DNA of 64,000 nucleotides from Diogma glabrata. Taxonomy: Eukaryota > Arthropoda > Insecta > Diptera > Cylindrotomidae. Within the stretch, counting starts at the first letter, position 1. Each line of letters starts with the position of its first letter. The stretch spans positions 199,372,127 through 199,436,126 of the forward strand of contig OY856188.1 in the NCBI GenBank assembly GCA_963693315.1. The letters are read 5' to 3'. Shown one piece after another: positions 23,985 through 36,960 of this stretch. The position numbers and the translations under genes are program-made. Below the pieces are notes generated by a model. That model did no database searches and was not told where the DNA came from. It worked only from the letters and a program-made list of their open reading frames with translations.

Positions 23985-24370
23985 TTTAATAAAATGTTCT
24001 GTGGAGTAGGAACTACAATATGTGTCACTCTGATCTTATTTTTGTTTATATTTTTTTAAGAATAGTAACTAAACAATAGACCAATATTTCATGATAGCAT
24101 AGAGAAAATGAAAATAAAATAGGTGATAAAAAGCAAATTTGTTTTAACTGAAACAAACAAAACTGAAATGGAGTTGCCAATAGTCCACCTGGTGGAATAT
24201 TTTTTAATAATGAGACGCACTTCTTTCCATAGCTAAGATTAAGGGTGCTGCCGTTGAATGACTAGAGTCTGCCAGCACCCCTAATATATATAGCTTGACT
24301 AGTGATATCTCACTGCTTTTCCCAACGGTATGTGATATCTGCTGTTCTCATATGTCAATAACAGGAACTG
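23985..24370. repeat. Dispersed repeat family, copy 3
   Basis: GGAGTAGGAACTACAATATG (24003), AGTAACTAAACAATAGACCA (24065) and GATATCTCACTGCTTTTCCC (24304) match copies 1 and 2. GGGTGCTGCC (24244) and GCCAGCACCCC (24272) form an inverted pair inside it. Confidence 0.55.
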
Positions 24371-25924
24371 TAGTATGCAACAGATTAAACTGTTTGGGAC
24401 GAAGGGAATTTTGGACTCATTACTTCTAAGCTAAAAACTTTTTATCTTCCCTTCGTCGAAGCTTTCTAATTCCAGAAAATATTTTACTTTTCCAATTTTA
24501 TCTTATTATCACATCATATTAATTTTCTAACACAATTTCCCATGTTTCGTCTTTATAAACTATGCAAAAACATCATTAAATTAAAATTTTTATTAAATTT
24601 CGTTTGAGTCTGAGATTCAGTTTTCTGAAATCAGATATTTTATTTTCTGGAATTCAACGTTTTTGTCCACGAATGGCTTTTAAACCGTGGGATTTTGTTT
24701 TTCTTTCTTTTTTGAGATCAACGTTTGAAAAAAACAAACGAAGATCTAGGCAGTCGGATAATAACTCCTGACCAGGATGGTCAGGAGCTTTTGCACTTGT
24801 AAAACGTGCTTTTGCACGTGTAAAAATGATTTATCTTTGAGTAGTAATCATATTTGTAACAGAATTAATAATGATAGTGTTTTATTTAAGTGTTGACCGA
24901 TATTAAAAAAATAATGAATTAAAATCTCGTTAAAAATGTTTTTAGAAATTAATTTTATAAAATATATTTATAAAAATAAGAAGAATTGTGTTAAAGAAAA
25001 AAAATAATTTTTGTTCACGGTTTTTTTTATATATTTGTTTGGTTCATATTTGATAATAATACAAATGCAGTGTTATAAGTATGGACAGAGATTCAAAAAA
25101 AAAAAAAAAATAGAATTAACTTGATTTTATATAATGAAAATAAAAATAAAAATAAAATATGAAATAAAAATAAAAAGAATAGTGTTAAAGAAAAAAAAAA
25201 ATAATTTTGGCTCACTGTTCTTATTTATATTTGTTTGGTGATTTGGATGATTTGACCATTTGGATTATATGTACGCGAATGGTATTGTTGCAGCTGGATT
25301 TAATAAAACTAGGATTATCAGCAGGATTATCAGCAGGATCAGTAGGATTATTGGGGATCAGCAGATGGAGTAGGACCAGAAAAACCAGTGAGTAAGATCT
25401 TTCATGATTTGTTTAAGGATGTATAGATAGTCAAATCGCGTAGTACATCTAATAAAATTTCAAACAAATTATTATGCAAAATTTTGAATTTTTGGAATAT
25501 TATTAGAAATTATGGAAAGGTTTTAATATTTGATTTGTTCTAATTTTTGGAATGTTTTTGGGAGTTTTGAAAGAAATTTCAATTTTTTTTTTATTATTTT
25601 GTTTTATATATTGTAATATTTTTTTTTTTTTTTGAATTTTTGAAAAAAAGTTTAAATCTTTGATTTTGTAATAATTTTTTTTGGAATATTTTGTTTTTTG
25701 GAATTTTGAAAAAAGTTTGATTTATTGAATTTTTGCAATAGTTTAGGAATTTTGAAAAAAATATGAATTTGTGGTGTTGCAATATTTTCTCGAAACTCTA
25801 AATGGAGGTTTTGTTAGTAGTTTGCTAATAGTATCATCGTGAGGACATGGATCACAGGATTTTCAGGTAGGTAGCGCTGGTGATCTATCTCGTCTTTATG
25901 TTATTTTTGTTTATTTATATCGCT
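24371..25924. other. AT-rich, low-complexity region
   Basis: About 1.55 kb. It contains a small hairpin ACGAAGGGAA (24399) / TTCCCTTCGT (24446), poly-A and poly-T runs (25095-25110, 25190-25202, 25575-25640) and a short CAGCAGGATTATCAG repeat (25317-25345). No gene recognised; Phe/Lys-rich open frames here follow from base composition. Confidence 0.5.
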
Positions 25925-26040
25925 CACCATCTAGGACACTCTGACTGCCGAACAACCCCACGGCCCCAAATGACTGAGCGAAGTCGATTGAGCGATTTCG
26001 GAGTTCAGTCAGAGTGACAATTCTTCAACGTTGGCCAGGG
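25925..26040 (-). repeat. Interspersed repeat, copy inverted relative to 36868
   Basis: The reverse complement of 25933-25995 reads GACTTCGCTCAGTCATTTGG and on into a GTGTCCTAGATGG block; this aligns with 36890-36955 over about 75 bp. Both are GC-richer than their surroundings. Probably part of the untranslated region of a retrotransposon; not proven. Confidence 0.55.
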
Positions 26041-26459
26041 CAATCTTTACTCCTTTTTGGGGGCACAGGTTGCACTGACTGTACGTTACATGTTATAGAT
26101 TTAAAAACGTTCGTTGTAGCCGTCTAAGATTTGCATTTTATCTCTCCATGTTTCTCTTCTTCATTAGGAAGTGATCCAAAGGTGACTTTATCAAGTATTA
26201 CGAGGTTGAACGCAAACTTAAATTCTGTCATATTATTTTCAATACTAATTCTGGCAAATCCATCTTATACAACTGCCAACGTATTTGTCATCATATCATG
26301 TTATCATATAATCATTGAATTTATTTGATATGATTGTTACAGTAAAAAGTTTACTACCGGAAGTGGGTTAACTAAATTTATTTGATCCCAGTACTAATTT
26401 ATTAAATAGGAATATAAGAATGTTCCCATATAGAAATCGCCATAGGTAACAAACGGACC
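26041..26459. other. Spacer without recognised feature
   Basis: About 420 bp. A 65-codon open frame at 26131-26328 shows no motif I recognise and is probably chance. Confidence 0.4.
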
Positions 26460-26815
26460 AAACTTGGGCCAACTCTGGCATAGCGTATATGGGGTAAATT
26501 AAGTCGGTCTAAGTTTGGACCAACTATATGTTTTGTCAAACATGAACCAAAGTACTCTGGAACACACTTGGCCCAATAATGTTTACAAAACCTTGTTTTC
26601 TCATAGTTGGATCATATACTTCTCGACAATGTACCATATCTGGGCCAATTATGTATTGCCAAACATTGTTTACTCTTAATTATAACATTGTTGGCCCAAC
26701 GAACTTTAATCATACGTTAGCTTTTTAAATTTAACCATACTTGGGCCATTAATCTTTTGCCGTTCCTTATATTCACCGAGTTGAACCATACTTGAACCAA
26801 TTAGGTGTTACCAAA
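26460..26815. repeat. Degenerate TTGGGCCAA-type motif cluster
   Basis: About ten variants of (C/G)TTGGRCCAA, most followed by TTATGT-like text, occur at irregular 20-60-bp steps: near 26464, 26523, 26545, 26568, 26607, 26640, 26688, 26738, 26781 and 26790. The core is a near palindrome. Function unknown; it looks like an old short-unit repeat. Confidence 0.6.
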
Positions 26816-27752
26816 CTTGCAATACCAAAGATCATTTTATCTTACACTATAACAGTATTGTAAACAGTTTTAAAAGATTCCATTCCATTAATAAATTTCA
26901 TTCCAATTAATTCCATTGATATTTAGGTTATAATTACAACATGAACAATCAATCGTTTTTATTTTTAGTTTCTTGAGTAATTTTGTAGCCCTTATGGCGA
27001 CTTGTGGCGTATATTAAAACTAAAAAATTTAAATTTACGTTTTAATCTAGTAGTTAAGAAAACGAAAAACTAAAAATTAGTTTTAGTTTCTTTTCAAGTG
27101 AGAATTTTCATGTTTTTCCAATAAGCTAATTTTTATTTAAAAACGATGAAAAAATGTTATTAGTTAAACCTTTTATAATTTAACTGTGATAAAACATATT
27201 AGTTTTTATTAATTATATTTGTGTTTTATCAATAAATGATTACAATTGAATTTATTCAAGATTTATGTATGTAATCGTGAAAAGTTTTATTTTCACTGTC
27301 GTCTGCAAAGATTGTAACCTTGCATTAATTTGGTTCTAAAATATTAAATATTATGATATTAATATATCAGCTAAACTTTGAAAAAGAATATTGTTTTTTT
27401 TGATTATCTTTATTCTATGCATATTTGAAATGGAAATATATATGAAAATACATTTGTTTTGTTTATGTCATCCTGAATTGATTAAATTGAAAATCTTTGC
27501 ATCAATGTGGATCATTACATTACGTTTTTAATAATATTATTATTTGTGCATCATCAATGAAACTTATTCTTATTCAATAAATCTCATCTCTATTATAAAG
27601 GCTAATTTCCTTTATTTTATCATTAAGCTTTATATTAAGCTATATACAAATACTTTGTCGAAGAAAATATTTGAAGCCATTTGGATTGTTATATAGCGCG
27701 AATGACTAGCTATGCTCAATTAATATTATATAGCGCGAATTACAAGCTATAG
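26816..27752. other. AT-rich region without recognised feature
   Basis: About 940 bp, no open frame of note and no terminal repeats. TATATAGCGCGAAT-TACAAGCTA recurs in variant form at 27692 and 27728, close to the left edge of the next element. Confidence 0.5.
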
Positions 27753-28147
27753 ACTCTTCGTCCAGGGGCGTCAATAGGGTAGGGCTGGGGGGGGGCATTG
27801 CCCCCCCCCCCCCCCAAGGATCTGAAACTATAAATACATCGATTCAATAAAACCATCCAATCGTGATAGAATTATACACTATAAAAATTTCAATGCACTG
27901 TTATTATGTAAATTCGTCTAATTTTTAGAAGATTTACTTAACTAATATACCAATTTTATCGCATACTATTAATTGAAATATATCTGATAATATAATTATT
28001 ACGTTACATTTTATTTTGGCCCGACTAAAGTAAAGTTCACCGCAATATTCAAACCGTTATCGTTCTTTGTATCAAGGACTAGAGCGCCACCGATACGAAA
28101 GGCGGTCGTGGTTGTATTGCTTCTAATCTTCTGATGAAATCAGTTTT

Positions 28148-28270
28148 ATAAACAAAACACGATCGTTCTTCCAAAAACGCCGTGGGTGCGTATTTTGACA
28201 AAATTCTATCGTACTATAAGGTGCGCGGCATCACCGCTTTTAGAAGAACGATTGTGTTTTGTTTATAAGA
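28148..28270. repeat. Hairpin inside hAT 2
   Basis: TTATAAACAAAACACGATCG and TTCTTCCAAAAACG (28146-28182) pair with AGAAGAACGATTGTGTTTTG and TTTATAA (28231-28268). The loop holds GGTGCGCGGCATCACC. Arms about 45 bp. Probably a MITE. Confidence 0.6.
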
Positions 28271-30155
28271 TAATCGTGTCTGAGCCAGAGGAAACAAAAT
28301 ATTTCATTAGTATAGGGTTCCTCGAGAGTTCATAGTGCAGTATTTAACATTCAAATTTCAATTGTTATTGGTAATTTTTATAAACTTAAAAGTAAGTACA
28401 TGCAGGAGAACATAATCTAATTATACCCCACTTATTTGGAGAACCCTGACTGTTTGGCCTTGTTTCTTATCATGATATAGATAAACGATAAATGCTATAG
28501 ACAAACTTTACAAGACTTTTTTAAAAACAATAAATTAAAAACAATTCTAAAATGTAAAATCCTATAGCATATCAAAAGTTTTCTTAATAGTTGTGCTAAT
28601 TTTTATAAAATGAATGAAAATAATTACGGGAGTAATTTAAATTTATTGGGTTATTTCCAGTGATTTTATAATAGTGAATGTTTTATAATGGACAAGCAAT
28701 ATTTTCTAACGACACGAACAAATATTTAAGTTATGTAAATATTTTCAAAGTATGTTATGAAAACTTGCTGATAAATTCGTTTCGCTATATGGACTATAAT
28801 TTTTAATTCATAAAATAGCAAAAATTATATGTTTGGTTGGTTATAATAAAATCCAAAACGTATCCTAAACGTCAATCTTTGTTCATACAGTCACAGGGAG
28901 GGAGAAACTATTATTTTTTTGTGGTAGGTTTTTCTTATAGATTTAAAAGAAGCTCGCAATAATTGTACAATTTTGAATCAAATGAAAAATTTACGCACGT
29001 TTATGGGTAGTAAACTGACCAGAAGTCCCACGCTGCGAGAAAATGTCACACATTTCATTGCGTTGTCCCACGGAGAAATCTGTCCCACGAAGCGTCCCAC
29101 GAAACAAATATTTCCACCACATTTGCCAACATTATCGAAATAATCAAAAAACCTTATATCTACCTATGTACGTACAGTTTGCACAATATCTTAGTCAAAG
29201 CAATGGCTTCACAGTTTTTTCTTGCAGTTTGTATAATGTTATGTATATGTTGATTTAACCATATTGAAAGAACAAACCAGTGCAATATTTTTTTTACTAA
29301 AATAGTGTTTTAACTATAATTTTCTTAGAAATACTAAACTCAGTTATTTCACTTCAATAGTTTACATATCTTTTAATGTCTAACAGATCTACCTCAGCGA
29401 AAAGGTTTCTTTGTTTATAGAAACATCTCCCCGGTGTATATACGAGAGATCGAAAGTATATTATGAAAAATAAAATACAAAATATTTTACTTAAAAAGAC
29501 TCAGTTTTGCGTATAAATTCATAAAAATTTAAATTTTTAAGCCAGAGTTTACAATTTTCCTTTATTCGAGCACTCATTTCAATCCTTTGAAATAATATTC
29601 AAAAATTAAAATCTTCAAAATTTAAATATCGTTCTTACTCGTAAGAGTAAAATTTTTGTTTTTTCGATTTTACTCCTTTGGAGCAGATTACATTTTCCTG
29701 TTCCTTCATTCGATTTGCAAAAGAAGAAAATTAGTCACTCTACGTCATCCTTTATATTCATTTTTCTAACAATACATGAATAATTGAACGGACCATTCGA
29801 AGCATTTTACGTTGCAAAGTATCAAATTTGACGCAAAAATAAATGTTTTGAGTATTTGAAAGAAAATATTTATTTCAATTTAGTAGCAAGAATGATATTT
29901 TATTATTTTTACTCCTGTTTGTGAGAGTGTTATTTTTTTTTAAGCTACGCACTCTGAAAAAACAAAGTAAGCGAGTGGTATAGGTAGCGTTTCAAACTCT
30001 GTTTAAAACACACTTTAACTAGGTAGCTCAAAAGTAAAATTATTATTTTCTAATTTATAATTTTTTTTTCTCAATAAAGAACAAACAGCATACAGTAAGT
30101 AAAGTAAACAGCATAAAAACTTGATAAATGGTATAGATTTGCAAAAGATAGAACG

Positions 30156-30176
30156 AGAGGTATACTGTATACCTCT
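30156..30176. repeat. Perfect 21-bp palindrome
   Basis: AGAGGTATAC-T-GTATACCTCT: two perfect 10-bp arms around one base. It lies in noncoding DNA of hAT 2. May be chance or a protein site. Confidence 0.6.
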
Positions 30177-30369
30177 TATACTTACAGAATACAGAAAAGA
30201 TATTAATTATTTAGTAAAATTAAAATAAATTGTTTCAATTGTTTTGCAGTCTTTACTTGTGTAACAAAAGTTTTAAGCTACTATAAAAAGTAAATTTATA
30301 CTAATTTTTAAAATTATATTTAAAAAGTTCTCCCGCAATTCTTATACGATATTGAATTGGACTATCCTT

Positions 30370-31000
30370 TTATTAAAAAATCAAAATATAACGACGCAAA
30401 AGTTTATTGTATTACCAGTCGGAGTGAATTTGCAAATTAACAGTGGACATTATGATATTAAAAGACATATAGATACAGATAAACATAAAAAAGCGTTGCT
30501 ATAAGCCGCCAGCTCCAGTAGCTTAAACAAGTTTTGTTGTTATTTTGTTGCAATTTGCGCTGATAACAGGAACACCAATTTTAGTAGTGTCACGTCAAGG
30601 GGTGAAAATTTAAAAACAAGCTAAACTCGAATTTGAATTCCAAGTGTATTTGGTATTTGATTCGCAGCCCATATTCTAAATAATGCAACAAGAAATGCTG
30701 CTGACATTTACTGACTTTACTGAAGACGTTGAAGGAGTTTTGCGGCAAAAGTAATGTCGAACATAACCAATTTATTGGATACAGTGAAACTCGATGGCTG
30801 GCGGTAATGCCAGCACTAGAAAGAATTTAGAAAATGTACGAACCACTGCAAGCACATTTCCTAACAGTCGAATGTCCAATTAAAATAAAAAAATTTTTTT
30901 TGAAGAATTAAATATTAAACAAATAGTAAAGGAAAGTAAATTTATGCACAATCTAGCTAGCACGCTAGCTAGCTAGCACGTTTTCACCGTCCCACTTTCT
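30370..31000 (+). pseudogene. hAT 2 transposase remnant
   Basis: Broken frames on the plus strand give GHYDIKRHIDTDKHKKAL (about 30448-30503), a zinc-finger N-terminus; AAHILNNATRNAADI (about 30667-30712); GYSETRWLAVMPALERI (about 30779-30829), a conserved hAT catalytic-domain text; and MYEPLQAHFLTVECPIK (about 30834-30884). A stop directly after LERI and shifts before it show decay. The C-terminal dimerisation region is not seen. The family is hAT with a zinc finger of the type often seen in insect genomes. Confidence 0.65.
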
Positions 31001-31661
31001 CCCAATAAAAATTCTAATTAGTTAGTATTTGGAAGAATGTTTGCATTTTGTCCCACATTTTAACGATTTGGCTCTGGTCAGTTTAGGGTAGACATAACTC
31101 TTTCTCTCTGAGACAAATAAAGGAAAACAAACAAACAAACAAACAAAAAAACGATTCGACATAAGAGGAGTCACGTAGGGATTGCAATCCCGTGGTGTTT
31201 TATGGTTCCTGGGGCTATGTGACTCATAAATTTTAAATCCCGAGATGCCCGGGATCTAAAAAATCGTATAGAAAAACCATCATTTTTTTCTATGCTGCAC
31301 GAACTTTTCGTTTACAAATTCACTCTCTGAACAGTTACAAAGCAAAGATATAATAATTTCTAGCACAAGCGCTTTAATTAAAACTACTTTCTTGGTGCTT
31401 AAACAATGCAGAGATGATACTAAATTTAAAATTATTTTTAACAAATGAAGGGATTTTGCAGAACTTTGGACTAGCAGAGTAACCAATGTAGCTCAAAAGC
31501 GTTTTATTTTTATTTCTTAGTCGATGCATTTAAATGCTTTTAAATATATGTGTGTATAACAATGTGTATGTTATGTTTTACGAAAAAAGTCTTTTTATGT
31601 CATTTAAATTCTCGCCCCCCCCCCCCCAAGATTTTGGTGAAATGACGCCACTGTCTTCGTC

Positions 31662-32166
31662 CATATTAATTATTCCTATTCTGTCTTGTCCTTTCAAATA
31701 TTTTCCTTTATGATCCTTTATATTCTTCTGTTCTTCTAACACTTTAACGAAGTGAAGAAAAGTAACAGACCAGAGTGCATGCTTGTTTCGTTAATTTATA
31801 CTAATAAGTATGAACGCACCTAATTTTCCAAACAAAAGGAATAGGAAATTATCATCATTCCGCCATTAGAAAAAATACAAGTTGGCTTAGATTTTTGGTG
31901 GTCGTATCGAAATTAAAACCGATTAAATTAAAATTAGATTTAAGTCCAAATAACATTAGTTTCCACATTTATTTTGTATTACAAATAATTCATGTTTTAT
32001 ATAATAAAAACAAAAAAAAATAAATTTAGAATTTCATAAATGGAGTTGTGATTTTTGGTGTTTACTATAGAAAATTGTAAAAGTTTATAAAATCTTTTGT
32101 GAACAGAAACACACTAAATAAGGAGAAATACTAAGATTCGTTGTGGAATTCAACAATATACCCACA
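31662..32166 (+). repeat. Gypsy 2, main part of 5' LTR
   Basis: Matches 38690-38972 over its first ~300 bp (for example TTGGTGGTCGTATCGAAATT, GAAGTGAAGAAAAGTAACAG) and ends in ACA at 32164-32166, directly before AATTGGTGACC. The first ~20 bp of the LTR lie on the other side of hAT 2. Confidence 0.75.
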
Positions 32167-32169
32167 AAT

Positions 32170-32186
32170 TGGTGACCAACTCAAGG
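32170..32186 (+). promoter_or_regulatory. Gypsy 2 primer-binding site
   Basis: TGGTGACCAACTCAAGG begins four bases after the LTR end (ACA). TGG pairs with the CCA tail of a tRNA; the same TGGTGACC starts the site in Gypsy 1. Which tRNA is used was not decided. Confidence 0.55.
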
Positions 32187-32474
32187 TGCTTAAAACATAT
32201 TTCATCAAGAGCAGTGAAAACATCAGCCTTTTCAGTAGCCGCAACAACATCCACAAATATAGTGAAACGAGCTGCAACAACATCAACAAATAGTAAAACA
32301 AGCTGCAACAACATCAACAAACAGGAAACGTAAGTACGTCTCATATTTTTGCTTTTCTTTGTTGTAATTTTTCTTGTAAGAATATATCATTCAAAATTCC
32401 TTCTTAAATTTTTCCAAACCTAAATTTTTTTTACCTGTTCCTGTATCCCGACATCCAAAAAACTTATTTCAAAA

Positions 32475-34910
32475 TGATTAATGACGGCGAAAATTCACTT
32501 AATGAAGAAGAAAATCTTCCGGGTTTAGATAATCAAACTGCACCTTTAGAAGGAACAGCTCAAATCGCTCACTTCACACTAAAGCCAACTCCTATTTGGA
32601 AACGTCCACAGGCTTAGTTCAACGTACTGGAGAACCACTTCAAATCCGCAACGGTGACACGCGACGAAACAAAATTTGACCACCTTCTTTCTTGCCTCGA
32701 TGAGTAAATAGTTGAAAAACTGGACAAAGTTTTTGACAATCCTATTCCCAACACACTATACTCGATCAAAAGAGATCATACTGGCTAGTTTCGCCGAAAC
32801 AGCAAGTTCATAAATTAATAAGTTGATTTACAATATTACGCTCGGTGACAACAAACCAAGCGAGATGCTTAGAAAAATGAAATCTTTGGCGAAAGATAAC
32901 TTTTCTGTGAAAGTTATTCAAAAACTTTGAATGGACCGCCCTCCTCATTATATGCAAATGGTTCCCTCGATAGATACAGTACCGCCCGACCAACTCACAC
33001 AGCAGGCAGATTTGATGATGGAAACTTATACCGCTGGCCCATCCAACCAACTTATCTATCGCTGGCCCATCCAACCAACAAGTTCAACCACAACCTGATG
33101 GTTTGGCTGATCCTTCAACTCAAAACTCCGTTAGCCGACTTACCCTAAAATTCGATCTACTTCAAGCTCAAATCTCGTCACTAACTGAACAACTGACAAA
33201 CTCTAGATCCGGTCGATCACAGTATCGAATTTTCGCTCGAAATCGAAATCAATCTCGCTCTAGATCGACCACAATAGCCGCTTTTAACGCTTGTAAACAA
33301 CAGCTAACCCAAGTTACTCTACTTCATCATTACGATCCAACTGCCGAACTATCCGTGATGGTAGACGCATCCGATAGTGCCATCGGTGAGGTCGTCCAAC
33401 AAAATGTTCAAGGTATTTGGAAACCGCCAAGCTTCTTTTCAAAGAAACTTGACTGTGCGGAAACCAAATACAGCGCATGCGACCGTGAATTGCTAGCAAC
33501 CTACTCCGCTGTTGAATATTTCAAATATTTACTCGAAGGCTGGCAATTTATCATATTCACGATCTCACGGATCACAAACTTCTAACGTGTGCTTTTTCTC
33601 AAAAATTAGATAAGGCTTTGCCTCTACAAGCTAGGCACCTTGATTTATTTCTCAATTTACTACGGATATCCACCACGTCACTGGCAAGGATGATATCGTA
33701 GACGATTCACTTTCAAGAATCGAAGAAATCCAATTCTCAGGACCAATTGATTATGCAGCAATAGCTGATGAGCAAGTTGATGATTCAGAATTGCAAGATA
33801 TTTGCAAGTCCATCCCTTTCTTTCAAACTCCAGCCTTAATTTGGATTTGAAAAATTAATTCAATGTGAGATATTCACAGGTACACATTTCGCAAGCAAAA
33901 TCTTTGACCACTTTCACAATTTCAACCGTCCCAGCATTCATTCCACTACGAAAGTCATACGTACAAAATTTATATGGCAATCCCTCAACAAAGATGTTCG
34001 TAACTGGACTCAAGCTTGTATACATTGTCAGAGAAGTAAAGTTTCTCGACATGTTAAAAGCCATTGCGGCACCTTTCCTCTAGTCTCTCAAAGGTTTGCC
34101 GAAGTCCACGTAGACTTCATAGGACCGCTTCTAGTGTCCGAAAATTATCGTTATTGTATCACCTTAACGGACCGATACACTCGATGGCCTGAGGTAATCC
34201 CAACTAATGATATTACTGCCGAAACAATAGCGTCGAGTATTTATGTTAAATGGATCTCACGATTCGGAGTGTCAACGGTAATCTACACCGACCAGGGTCG
34301 GCAATTTGAATCAGAGTTATTCCAAGAACTTGCTAAAATCTCTGGTTTCAAGCGCCACCGCACTACAGCATACAATCCCAAAGCCGACGGTACTATCGAA
34401 AGATTTCACCGCACTTTGAAATTAGCCATCATGTGTCATGACAACCTTTCCTGGTCTAAATTGTTAAAAACAGTTCTTTTAAGGTTACGCGCAACACATA
34501 GAGAGGACTTAGGCGCTTCCAGTACTGAATTGGTATACGATGTCAACATCAAAGGTCCTGGCGAATTTCTCAAGCTTTTACTTTTAACTCTCAATCCGAA
34601 TTTGTTCAGAACCTAAAAGCACATTTCAACAAACTTCGTCCTGTCCCACTATCAAATCATGCAAAACAGTCTATCTTTATTTTCAAAGAGTTACAAAACA
34701 GTTTAAACGTTTTTGTAAGAAACGATCGCGAAAGCTGCACCTTTTCCTGTCATTAGTCGCCATCCAAAAAACTTCGTTGGGCGCATCAACGATCGTGATG
34801 TGAATGAAAGTATTGACCGATTAAAACCATGCTTTGCCTCTGACAACGACACACAGTTCCACACGAGTAGCTTACTGGAGACTAAGGACAATAAACTTCC
34901 AACAGACAAG
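32475..34910 (+). pseudogene. Gypsy 2 gag-pol remains
   Basis: Gag remnant at 32475-33130 (starts MINDGENSLN; includes FNVLENHFKSATVTRDETKF) with many stops, and an Arg/Ser-rich region at 33210-33270. Then a direct jump to RNase H (33280-33560: VMVDASDSAIG, YSACDRELLA), so protease and nearly all of reverse transcriptase are deleted. Integrase follows at 33900-34620: zinc-binding part (CIHCQRSKVSRH) in a shifted frame, then HVDFIGPL, TDQGRQFES and DGTIERFHR, so the two Asp and the Glu of the catalytic triad are still readable. The C-terminus to 34910 is in broken frames. Dead copy, closely related to Gypsy 1. Confidence 0.8.
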
Positions 34911-36867
34911 ATCGTGCCATATCATCGAAAATCGTTGCATCGAAAAATAGCAATAAATTGAAAAATAAAAATCATACTATCGAAAACTGAAACAGCCAAA
35001 AATCCCAACATCGAAAATCATAACACCGAAAGTTCACACTGTCGAAAAGTCATTGCATCGAAAAATCGAAAAAAATTTTCGATTTACTGAAAATATCATA
35101 TCATCGAAAAACCATCGAAATTCGTAAAACCGAATAAAAATCATATCATCGAAATATCATTACATCGAAAAATCATATCATCGTAAAACAGGGTGTATCT
35201 CCTCACAGATAAAAATATTGTAAATTAAAATGTTAGAAGTCAGCAGTGTATGTTAATTGGGCAATTCGTTTGAAAATGTACATTTATTTGTTTTTTTTTT
35301 TTTTAAATCAAAATTTTGTATGTCATTGGTGTGAACGAATGAAAAAAACTAAATTCTGAATAGTAACAGTTGGGAAATATTAAGTTGTTGCAGATTAAAT
35401 GTCGTTTTTAAAAAAAAATTGTAATTATGAGGGAGATATTTTTTTTGTAATCTTTTTGTGTGATTTCACGACTTCTTAATAACAGGAACAGTTGGAAAAT
35501 AAGTTTGAATTTTTGATTATGTTATAATTTATGCAATGTTCTTAGAGTTTTGAAATTTCAATCTTTGATTGACATTTGTATTTTCAAAAGAATAGCCCTA
35601 TAGTAATATTCAAAAAAACATAGCAAAATCTGTTTGGAATCCTAAAACTATATCTTCAAAATATGATAGCACATAATATATTATCTATGTAAAGCAAAAG
35701 AAATTACTAAAAATTCATGCCAGCATACTCCATTTCAGAGCAATAAAATAAAAAATTCAGAATTTAGTTTTTTTCATTCGTTCACACCAATGATATACAA
35801 AATTTTGATTTAAACAAAAAATCCACAAATAAATGTACATTTTAAAACGAATTGGCCAATTAACATATACCAAAGAATTAAGAGACTAAGGAAATAAAAC
35901 TACTGTACACAAAAATATTTGTCCATTTTAAGTTGTCAAAAAACACATTGTTTGGTTTGGTTATAATTTGGTTTTAATAAAATTGTTTTTATTATTTATC
36001 GTGGTGATATTTTGACGAATTTATAATAAATATAAAAAATGCTAGTGATTTTATTATAATTTAAAAATAATTTTAAAGAAAAATTAATATATTTAAGTGA
36101 AAATTTTGAATAAAACATTAAATATGAAGTCGTGTGATAATGACGTGTAAAAATTACTGAAAACATATACAGGATGGAATTTCTTATCATAGATAACTAA
36201 TATTGATATTATAATTTACTTTTCGATTAATAAGTTTTAAGTTTTTTAAATATTTTCGAGATAAAAATATAATCTAAAATCAAGGAAAACAATAATAGAA
36301 TGCTTGCATTTTATATTGTCAAATTTTTTTATGTTGTATTGTCAAATTTTTTTATGTTCTTTTTCTACGTAATGGCGTCTCGTTTTTTTATATTAATTTT
36401 GGGGGCAAAAATACACTTAAATTTGGAATTCAATGCAATAATAGAAATATTTACGGCGCCTCTACTAAAACGCAAGTGTGTTAGTAACAATTTATTGGTG
36501 TGCAAAAATTGCTTCAATTTTTAACATCAATTTCACTTCCTCTATTCTCTTAATTCTTTGACATATACATATTGTTGACATCTAACATTTTAATTTACAA
36601 TATTTTTATCTGCGAGGAATGTTTACGATATAATGATTTTTCGATGATATGATTTTTTATTCGATTTTATGAATTTCGATGATATGATTTTTCGATTTTG
36701 GGAATCAAATTTTCGATTATATGATTTTCGGTGATGTGATCTTTCGATGCAATGAACTTTCGGTGATATGATCTTTCGATTCTATGACTTTTCGACGTAA
36801 TGAATGTAACGATTAAGTAGTGCAAGCTATGACCTCCAGATGGAAGCAACGATTAACGTTAGAGAAT

Positions 36868-36960
36868 TGTCCACCTGGCTGTGGATCCGGATATCGCTAT
36901 TGACTTCGCTCAGTCATTTGGGGTCGTAGGTTTTATCCGGCAACCAGGTAGTCCTAGTAA
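36868..36960 (+). repeat. Interspersed repeat, second copy
   Basis: TATTGACTTCGCTCAGTCAT (36898-36917) and the following ~60 bp match the reverse complement of 25925-26000. A GC-rich island in AT-rich DNA. Confidence 0.5.

Larger units (their letters stand above)
27763..31653. mobile_element. hAT transposon 2, 3.9 kb, inserted in an LTR
   Basis: Ends CAGGGGCGTCAATAGG (27763) and inverted AAATGACGCCACTG (ending 31653), with long C/G runs just inside both ends (27791-27816, 31614-31627). The 8-bp duplication TCTTCGTC flanks it exactly (27755-27762 and 31654-31661), and one copy of that 8-mer in variant form (TCTTCGTT) is in the uninterrupted 3' LTR at 38684. It holds a broken transposase on the plus strand at about 30370-31000. 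Other inner sequence (27820-30370) is AT-rich without a gene; a hairpin lies at 28148-28270. An AAAC microsatellite (31118-31146) and a short conserved-looking stretch (31160-31262) precede the right end. Confidence 0.85.

Noticed and set aside
25594..25782. Phe/Lys-rich open frame
   Set aside because: Produced by poly-T/poly-A composition.
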